A DNA stretch of 5,391 bases from Candidatus Zixiibacteriota bacterium (GTDB taxonomy: Bacteria > Zixibacteria > MSB-5A5 > WJJR01), in contig JAGVEK010000150.1 in the NCBI GenBank assembly GCA_020058315.1, forward strand, positions 1 to 5,391, given 5' to 3'. The translations under genes and the position numbers were made by a program. Below are positions 1 to 4,060 of the stretch, piece after piece; the first letter of the stretch is position 1, and every line of letters starts with the position of its first letter. A model generated the notes under the pieces. It was not told where the DNA came from, ran no database searches, and worked only from the letters and a program-made list of their open reading frames with translations.

Positions 1-421
1 CGAACTCATCGAGAAGCAGTATGACCGGCTTGTAAGGCGCCACTTTCAACAGCAGCCTGGCCAGCGCGGAGCCTGAACGCGCGCGACGCTCCCAACGCAG
101 ACGGCGGTGGCCTTGTGGGTAAAACTGCGACAGGAAGTCGATCTCGGTCAGGCCGGACAGCGTCTTGGCGTCAACATAGATGACCTCGAAGCCATCGTCT
201 CGCAGCTGGCTTTCAAGGCGCTGCAATAGGCTGGTCTTGCCTGTTCCCACTTCGCCGTGAAGAAGACAGGCGTGTCCGCCTTTTAAGTACGTCAGCAGTT
301 CGCGTTCCTGCTGGCTTAACCCGGTTATAAAGCCGTCGGGAAGGATACCGCACGGGTTGTTCTGGAAGCCCAAGACTTCGAACCATGTTTGGATGCTCTC
401 ACCTTGCTCACTTTTTTCGCT
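1..421 (-). CDS. Partial P-loop AAA ATPase, ExeA/TniB-like, 5' end frameshifted or with non-standard start
   Basis: Read on the minus strand, an open frame runs from 421 to the window edge (about 140 codons, C-terminus missing). It contains WFEVLGFQNNPCG, a Walker A loop GEVGTGKTS (about 230-257) and a hydrophobic Walker B strand VILLLDEF ending at the window edge. A short 'FxVLGFxxNPxG' lead-in, then a nucleotide-binding loop, then a D-E Walker B is the layout of ExeA/GspA and TniB-type AAA ATPases, which drive secretion assembly, transposition or DNA binding; which of these applies cannot be told. The frame has no ATG or GTG. It is closed upstream by a TGA at 424-422, and the only near-standard in-frame start is TTG at 373, inside the conserved lead-in and without a Shine-Dalgarno. 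GGAGG at 437-433 precedes ATG (431) and TTG (425) in another frame, which stops at TGA 410-408 just after an A6 run. Removing one A would join that start to this frame. The ATPase call is firm; subfamily and start are uncertain. Confidence 0.75.
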
Positions 422-448
422 TCAAAATCATGCCTCCACATAGTGCCT

Positions 449-467
449 AGCCGGGAAAGACCCGGCT
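449..467. other. 7-bp hairpin with AAAGA loop
   Basis: AGCCGGG (449-455), loop AAAGA, CCCGGCT (461-467) form a perfect 7-bp GC-rich stem. It lies a few bases upstream of the GGAGG that precedes the minus-strand ATPase, so it would sit in the 5' leader of that transcript. There is no T-run on either side, so a factor-independent terminator is unlikely. A leader hairpin or a DNA dyad for a regulator is possible. Confidence 0.4.
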
Positions 468-570
468 CGAATCGGGGGAAGTGTCGTGCGTTGTGTTTGG
501 CGAACCTTTTCCCGCCGATCCGAGAGCCAGGATCAGGAGGCATATCCGCGGGAAATGAACGCTTCTATTT

Positions 571-665
571 AAGCCTTTCGGTCTGGTTGGTTGATGTATT
601 CGCATTCCGGAAGCAATCAACCGTTGGACTGGACCCACCATAGTCCCTCGTTGTTTCCAAGGCTT
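571..665 (+). other. Possible branched RNA-like fold
   Basis: AAGCCTT (571-577) pairs with AAGGCTT (659-665). It encloses two further hairpins: GGTTGAT (589-595) with ATCAACC (616-622), and GGACT (626-630) with AGTCC (642-646). The nesting gives a three-way arrangement such as is seen in structured RNAs. Single 7-bp stems are expected by chance in a stretch this long, so the nesting, not the stems, is the argument. The strand is unknown; plus is chosen only because the terminator-like hairpin downstream has its T-run on plus. Confidence 0.25.
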
Positions 666-700
666 CGTCGAGAAACCGCTGATGGATTGAAAATATCAGT

Positions 701-758
701 GGTGGATTCGAGAGCGTGGCGCTGGCAGCGGCTCGTTCAAGGGCTCCTCGAATCCATC
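701..758. repeat. 12-bp inverted repeat / hairpin
   Basis: GGTGGATTCGAG (701-712) pairs with CTCGAATCCATC (747-758), eleven Watson-Crick pairs and one G-U. The 34-base loop holds a smaller AGCG-TGG-CGCT hairpin (713-723). A small stem GCTGAT/ATCAGT (678-683 with 695-700) abuts it upstream, and the palindrome TCCACATGTGGA (757-768) overlaps its downstream edge. A stem of this length is well above chance for a region of this size. It may be an RNA helix or paired half-sites for a dimeric protein. Confidence 0.5.
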
Positions 759-783
759 CACATGTGGACCTCGATGGTTTTCG

Positions 784-842
784 CCAATCAACCAGGCTGT
801 AATCGTGCGGCGCGGAGGCCATCATCCCACCGGACTGATTGG
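784..842. repeat. 7-bp inverted repeat
   Basis: CCAATCA (784-790) pairs with TGATTGG (836-842), with one further G-U pair outside. The enclosed 45 bases have no strong stem. The element is listed because it continues the run of dyads in this interval; alone it is within chance expectation. Confidence 0.25.
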
Positions 843-927
843 TTTGTGAGCGCCAGATCCCAACACGTCACGGAGTCCTCGTCCCATGCGTGCGTGGTGG
901 TTCAAATCCATCCGTATTCAACCGGGT

Positions 928-951
928 GGGTTGGCGAAAGGTCGCCGGCTT
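928..951 (+). other. Stem-loop with AAGG tetraloop
   Basis: GGCGA (933-937), loop AAGG, TCGCC (942-946) form a 5-bp stem that lengthens to ten pairs if G-U pairs are allowed (928-937 with 942-951). G-U extension favours reading it as RNA on the plus strand. It is short and could be fortuitous. Confidence 0.3.
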
Positions 952-968
952 GATCGAGAACCGTGAAC

Positions 969-994
969 CCACCGGCCGAAGGGCGGGCCGGTGG
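969..994. other. 9-bp GC-rich hairpin
   Basis: CCACCGGCC (969-977) and GGCCGGTGG (986-994) pair perfectly around an 8-base loop, GAAGGGCG. No T-run follows on either strand, so a factor-independent terminator is unlikely. Its 3' arm runs into the GGTGGATTCAA motif copy at 990-1000, so this hairpin would compete with the alternative pairing of 905-912 with 990-997. Two mutually exclusive pairings are typical of RNA switches but may be coincidence. Confidence 0.5.
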
Positions 995-1204
995 ATTCAA
1001 ACGTGAAACCCGATGCAAGCCAAAGCACAGGACGGAGACCCACGACTTCCACTGGAACCGCATTAGCGGGTCGAAGGGATAGTTGATGCAGGAACTTCAC
1101 AGCCCACGATTTCAGCACCAGAAGTCTGCTGGGGAAGGGATTGTCGAATTGTTCCGTGATAATGCCAGAAAGGGCCGTTGGTGGCTGTTTTTTGGTGTGG
1201 GGGC

Positions 1205-1297
1205 CGGGTTCCAGGCGGCGACTGCCGCGACCCGATTTGTCGGGTAAAGACCGGAAAGTCTCGCCTTACGCCGACACTGTCAGCGAAGATAGCTGAT
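1205..1297 (+). other. Tandem small hairpins before a terminator-like stem
   Basis: Consecutive stems are: CGGGT...ACCCG (1205-1209 with 1230-1234) enclosing GCGGC-GACT-GCCGC (1215-1228); an alternative ACCCGA-TTTG-TCGGGT (1230-1245) that shares the ACCCG arm; AGAC-CGGAAA-GTCT (1248-1261); and TCAGC-GAAGATA-GCTGA (1280-1296). Each alone is weak. The unbroken series leading into the 1301-1333 stem suggests the 3' end of a structured transcript. Confidence 0.3.
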
Positions 1298-1300
1298 TGG

Positions 1301-1333
1301 CCTGTTTCAGCGTCAAACAGGGGTCCTATTTTT
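1301..1333 (+). terminator. Possible factor-independent terminator
   Basis: CCTGTTT (1301-1307), loop CAGCGTC, AAACAGG (1315-1321) form a perfect 7-bp stem, followed after seven bases by five T (1329-1333). The gap between stem and T-run is longer than in a good terminator and the stem is only moderately GC-rich, so this is a weak candidate. Orientation is plus, where there is no upstream gene on that strand, so if real it would end a non-coding transcript from the interval upstream. Confidence 0.35.
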
Positions 1334-1764
1334 GTCGGGAATACCCCAGAAACGCCATTGCGGCTCTCAGAATGACTCTGCTTTTGCCCTCGGGAGGGGC
1401 ATCCCATTCGTCGCCCGCGTGCCGATCGTCGTTCCTGGGCCTTCTAAACGCGTTTGGCGGCGTTGCCGGCGCGGGCCTTGTCGCCTTGGGCACCAGGAAA
1501 CCGCCGCGGAAGACCTCTATCCAAAAAAGGTGGAAAAGTGAGAACTCGCCGCGAAGTCCACTGCATGTCGTCCGCAGTGTCATCCAAGTTATCAGCGGCC
1601 TGTCAAGCCTCTTGACGTATGGCCGCGCCGCAGGCACAGGCCGCAACCTTTACATAGGCACAACTATCGTCCTGACATGAGTTAGCGGGAATCCGCGACT
1701 TAAAATTCGCTATGGTTTGTCTCTTGCATGGCATCTCGCACGGTTCTTCTGAAAGGATGCGCAG

Positions 1765-2376
1765 ATGGTTCTGATCACCGAGGACTCCTTGAGGAAACTG
1801 GTGGCCAACCCGCCAGCGAACGAACTTTCGGCGGCATTCAAACGCATGCCGACCCTGTGCGCACATATTTCGTGCGCCGCGGAGTCCGTAACGCCTGCTG
1901 CTTTCAGAAAGCTGGGCAACATTAGCGCTGTGACGATCGCCGCGTTCTTGCGCGCCACGGAAAAACCGCCTGAAATCAAGCTGGAACGGATCATGGAGTT
2001 GATTCACCTGATCCTCAGTCCGCGCGGGTGCCTCTGGGTGCATAGTGCCTTCCTCCAAACCGAGCCGCATGTCTGGGGTTTGTTTTGTGCCTTTGCCCAA
2101 GAGGCAACCGCCCGCGGCGACTGGAGGAGACAAGAGCTCGACATTTGCGCCGTCAACTACAGCGTCCTGCTGGCGGCGTTAATTCTCGCCACGCGGCCAA
2201 GCCTCACGCTACAGGAATTCCAGCACATGGGCGCAACAACCGAATCGTCTACTCTGGCCAACGCCTTGGTTACCGACATGGCGAAGTGCGGTGTGCCAGG
2301 ATCCAACGATCGTGTGAATAAATCACGTCTCGAACGCGGGTGGGTGCTCGACAACGAAACGCCGTTATCCCTGTGA
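1765..2376 (+). CDS. Hypothetical protein, 203 aa, unrecognised
   Basis: I do not recognise this protein. Coding use is supported by a clear third-position G/C preference along the frame, an ATG preceded by AAGGA (1753-1757) seven bases upstream, and co-orientation with the genes after it. It appears mostly helical: short amphipathic helices through residues 1-90 (for example KLERIMELIHLIL near 75-87), a hydrophobic helix around VLLAALILA (about 134-142), then a Thr/Ser-rich stretch and a charged C-terminus ending NETPLSL. No signal peptide, no P-loop, no metal-binding cluster and no obvious helix-turn-helix are visible; several Cys (including two near 32-37) are scattered. It ends 55 bp before the HAD gene, with no terminator between, so the two are probably cotranscribed. 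Whether it is a soluble adaptor or a regulator cannot be said. Confidence 0.7.
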   Translation: MVLITEDSLRKLVANPPANELSAAFKRMPTLCAHISCAAESVTPAAFRKLGNISAVTIAAFLRATEKPPEIKLERIMELIHLILSPRGCLWVHSAFLQTEPHVWGLFCAFAQEATARGDWRRQELDICAVNYSVLLAALILATRPSLTLQEFQHMGATTESSTLANALVTDMAKCGVPGSNDRVNKSRLERGWVLDNETPLSL

Positions 2377-2420
2377 TGGATGGCACAACCCTGTGGCTCA
2401 AGTGCCACGACTCTTCTCCC

Positions 2421-2427
2421 AAGGAGG
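2421..2427 (+). promoter_or_regulatory. Strong ribosome binding site for the HAD gene
   Basis: AAGGAGG, a full match to the 16S 3' tail, lies four bases before ATG 2432. This fixes the start there rather than at the in-frame upstream ATG 2393, which has no such site. Confidence 0.85.
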
Positions 2428-2431
2428 CAAC

Positions 2432-3397
2432 ATGTCTACCGACTGTGCCAGAACGCCCAGAACGCCGCCCAAACCAGGTCAGATCCAACTCATCGCGCTT
2501 GACCTCGATGGGACGCTTCTTCGTTCCGACAACACGATCGGCGCGCGGACGGTGAACGCCTTGCGCGCCGCTCAGGGTTGCGGTGTCAGGATCGCACTGG
2601 TCTCGGGCCGCATGAACGCCGCGATGGAGCCCACGACCGACCAGCTTGGTTTGGACACCCATCTCATCAGTTGCCACGGCGCCGCCGCTGCCGGACTGCG
2701 CGCCGAAGGCAGACGACCTCTCTTCGAGCTGCCACTACCGATGCCGGTGGCTCTCCGCGCCGTCGCTCTTGCGCGCGAGCACGGTGTTCATGTGAACTGC
2801 TTTGAAAGCAACGCCATCCATACTCCTTTCAGCCCTGACCTGCGGCGCTTCACCGAATTCTATCAACGGAAAATGGGCACCGCCCTGCCGTTCGTCACCG
2901 AACCGTGCGAGACGATCGCCACGGCGCCTTTGAAGATAGGTTTCATCATGGAGAAGGCCGCGTGTCCGAAGTTCGAGTCGGAACTCAGGCTGGCCGTGGG
3001 GTGTGAGATGAATATCTGGGGATCGGCGGGCGCCAAGGCAGGTGGTCTTGCCCAACTGGAGTGTGTCAGCGACCGCGTGAACAAGGCCGTGGGACTCCAG
3101 GGTCTATGCGCCGCCCTCGGCATCGAGCTGTCGTCGGTTCTCGCCGTGGGCGACGGAGACAATGATGTTCCGATGATCGACTGTGCCGGTTGGGGCGTGG
3201 GCGTCGCCAATGCCACGGCAGGTGTGCGCCGCGCAGCCTGCGCCATTACGGATAACGATCATAATCATGATGCGGTTGCCGAGGCCGTCGAGCGTTGGGT
3301 TCTGAACGTGGCCGGCGCGGGGGCGCCCGTAGCGATTGCCTCGCCCCTTAGCGATTCGTGGGCGGCGACCGACGCTTCGTGCCCGTTGATCGGTTAG
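2432..3397 (+). CDS. Cof-type HAD-superfamily phosphatase (HAD-IIB), 321 aa
   Basis: All four HAD motifs are present. Motif I is DLDGTLL at residues 24-30, with D24 the expected nucleophile and D26 the acid/base. Motif II is VSGR at 57-60. The motif III lysine is K218 in NKAVGLQ. Motif IV is GDGDND at 240-245, followed by the usual PMI and later GVANA. A cap of roughly 110 residues between motifs II and III fits the type IIB (Cof/YidA) class, Mg-dependent cytosolic phosphatases of sugar phosphates and related small molecules; substrate cannot be predicted. Length exceeds the usual 260-290 aa because of an N-terminal Pro-rich lead (about 16 aa) and an extra C-terminal tail of about 30 residues after VERW. 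Motif III has NKA where KG is common. It follows the 203-aa gene by 55 bp and precedes the coiled-coil gene by 91 bp. A functional link to the ATPase downstream is not evident; this may be a housekeeping passenger. Confidence 0.92.
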   Translation: MSTDCARTPRTPPKPGQIQLIALDLDGTLLRSDNTIGARTVNALRAAQGCGVRIALVSGRMNAAMEPTTDQLGLDTHLISCHGAAAAGLRAEGRRPLFELPLPMPVALRAVALAREHGVHVNCFESNAIHTPFSPDLRRFTEFYQRKMGTALPFVTEPCETIATAPLKIGFIMEKAACPKFESELRLAVGCEMNIWGSAGAKAGGLAQLECVSDRVNKAVGLQGLCAALGIELSSVLAVGDGDNDVPMIDCAGWGVGVANATAGVRRAACAITDNDHNHDAVAEAVERWVLNVAGAGAPVAIASPLSDSWAATDASCPLIG

Positions 3398-3455
3398 CGT
3401 GTGTTCGACTCGGCATTGAGGCGATGCACAAGCCGCCTGACCGAAAGATTTATTA

Positions 3456-3484
3456 ATCACCAATACTTACCACCCGTTGGTGAT
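3456..3484 (+). promoter_or_regulatory. Inverted repeat covering the ribosome binding site of the coiled-coil gene
   Basis: ATCACCAA (3456-3463) and TTGGTGAT (3477-3484) are perfect 8-bp complements around a 13-base loop. The right arm contains GGTGAT, which matches the 16S anti-Shine-Dalgarno tail (AUCACC) and sits four bases before ATG 3489. In mRNA the hairpin would hide the ribosome binding site; in DNA the dyad could be an operator. The AT-rich run TTTATTAATC just upstream (3449-3458) could hold a -10 element, although no good -35 was found. Confidence 0.6.
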
Positions 3485-3488
3485 AACA

Positions 3489-4058
3489 ATGACAACCAAC
3501 AACTACGAGAACATCGAGAGCGCGCTCGACGGCAACGTGCCGTTCGAGGCGTTCCAGGAAAGATCGGCGGCCGACGTGGCCGACAAGGTACGGTTTCTCT
3601 ACGGCGAGTACCAGGCGCGTGTGGCCGTGCGCAACCGCGGAGTCGAATCGCTGCTCCAGCAGGAATGTGAGATCGGCACGCGCCTGGGTGAAGTCGTCCG
3701 AGCCTACGGATGGTTCAACGATGTAGGCGAAAAAGAAAAATTGCAGCTGAATCAGGAACTGCGTAATGTCGAAAAGGAGCGCCGCAGACTATACGAGTCA
3801 ACCGCTGGCGACTTGCTGAAAATCAAAACCGACCTTATTGACGCCCTGCTGGAATACCGCGCGCTGCGCCGCCGCCAAAATGCCTTCACCAGTTTGCTTG
3901 GCGAGCCAAACGGACCGCAGACGGAATCCGTGAACCAATTCAACGAGTATGACTTCCCGGTTCTGGCCCAGTACCTCGCTCCTCGACCTGAAGCCGCCAA
4001 GCAATCCGAAACCCCGCCCCAGACACCGACCTATCAATCCAGTGCCCGTCTCCCCTGA
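3489..4058 (+). CDS. Small coiled-coil protein coupled to HerA-type ATPase, 189 aa
   Basis: The family is not recognised. The start is taken as ATG 3489 because GGTGAT (3479-3484) is correctly spaced; in-frame TTG 3477 and GTG 3480 lie inside that site. The protein is strongly charged and Glu/Arg/Gln/Leu-rich. Residues 20-70 look helical. A long helix from about 80 to 135 (EKEKLQLNQELRNVEKERRR onward, then LIDALLEYRALRRRQ) is a probable coiled coil. Residues from about 140 are polar, and the tail from about 165 is Pro/Gln/Ser-rich and probably disordered. There is no signal peptide, membrane segment or catalytic motif. Its TGA ends two bases before the ATG of the ATPase, so the two are very probably translationally coupled and made in fixed ratio. 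By inference it is a scaffold, adaptor or regulator that binds the ATPase ring. Confidence 0.82.
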   Translation: MTTNNYENIESALDGNVPFEAFQERSAADVADKVRFLYGEYQARVAVRNRGVESLLQQECEIGTRLGEVVRAYGWFNDVGEKEKLQLNQELRNVEKERRRLYESTAGDLLKIKTDLIDALLEYRALRRRQNAFTSLLGEPNGPQTESVNQFNEYDFPVLAQYLAPRPEAAKQSETPPQTPTYQSSARLP

Positions 4059-4060
4059 AC

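Larger units (their letters stand above)
681..1000. repeat. Cluster of five GRTGGATT(Y)RA motifs in both orientations
   Basis: Five copies of one short motif lie within 320 bp. Plus-strand copies are GATGGATTGA (681-690), GGTGGATTCGA (701-711) and GGTGGATTCAA (990-1000). Minus-strand copies are GGATGGATTCGA (read from 759 to 748) and GGATGGATTTGAA (read from 913 to 901). The first two start exactly 20 bp apart, about two helical turns. The copies at 701 and 748 pair into a 12-bp stem, and those at 905-912 and 990-997 can pair over 8 bp. The core RTGGATT should appear roughly once per 4 kb of double-stranded sequence by chance; two isolated copies do occur inside the gene at 4061. Clustering suggests binding sites for a protein, a recombination or replication site, or RNA helices. 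Function is unknown. Confidence 0.6.
422..1764. other. Long gene-free intergenic interval with repeats and hairpins
   Basis: This stretch separates the minus-strand ATPase from the plus-strand genes. Open frames exist on both strands (for example 591-953 plus and 1063-1407 minus), but their translations are rich in Ser, Arg, Pro, His and Trp, overlap one another in several frames and show no recognisable domain, so I do not call them genes. The part from about 440 to 1335 is rich in inverted repeats, listed separately. From about 1340 to 1740 I see only short frames, an A6 run near 1522-1527 and small dyads such as GCGG-GAAT-CCGC (1685-1696). No convincing sigma-70 promoter could be placed for the gene at 1765: TTGACG (1612-1617) and TTTACA (1649-1654) lack a properly spaced -10 partner. 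Confidence 0.7.

Noticed and set aside
461..477. A second T-arm-like sequence, CCCGG, loop CTCGAAT, CGGGG
   Set aside because: One of five stem pairs fails, no D-arm is present, and it overlaps the stable AGCCGGG hairpin and the ATPase leader.
705..712. GGATTCGAG considered as the 5' end of tmRNA (GGATTCGACGGG)
   Set aside because: No tag-peptide reading frame ending in an ALAA-like sequence and no tRNA-like 3' end were found.
896..912. tRNA T-arm-like hairpin: GGTGG, loop TTCAAAT, CCATC, with a B-box-like GGTTCAAATCC
   Set aside because: No upstream segment pairs with the expected acceptor strand CGTATTC (913-919), and no D-arm or anticodon arm fits at normal or selenocysteine-tRNA length. 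Part of it is explained by the GRTGGATT motif.
591..953. 120-aa open frame on the plus strand
   Set aside because: The composition (Ser, Arg, His, Trp) is not protein-like, no ribosome binding site is evident, and it lies across the inverted repeats and motif cluster.
1188..1193. T6 run considered as a terminator
   Set aside because: Only a 3-bp GCC/GGC stem can form upstream; no stable hairpin.
1063..1407. 114-aa open frame on the minus strand, overlapped by others on both strands
   Set aside because: No domain, no start signal, and competing frames of similar length; likely a chance frame in non-coding GC-rich DNA.
1297..1680. 127-aa open frame on the plus strand; parts such as AALRMT resemble translations of common intergenic repeats
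   Set aside because: A repeat origin cannot be shown from one copy, and the frame begins inside the terminator-like hairpin. No gene or repeat is called.
1603..2133. 176-aa open frame on the minus strand
   Set aside because: It mirrors the 203-aa plus-strand gene, which has the better ribosome binding site and third-position G/C pattern.
2393..2431. Upstream in-frame ATG as an alternative start of the HAD gene
   Set aside because: It has no Shine-Dalgarno, and the extension would be translated through the AAGGAGG that precedes ATG 2432.
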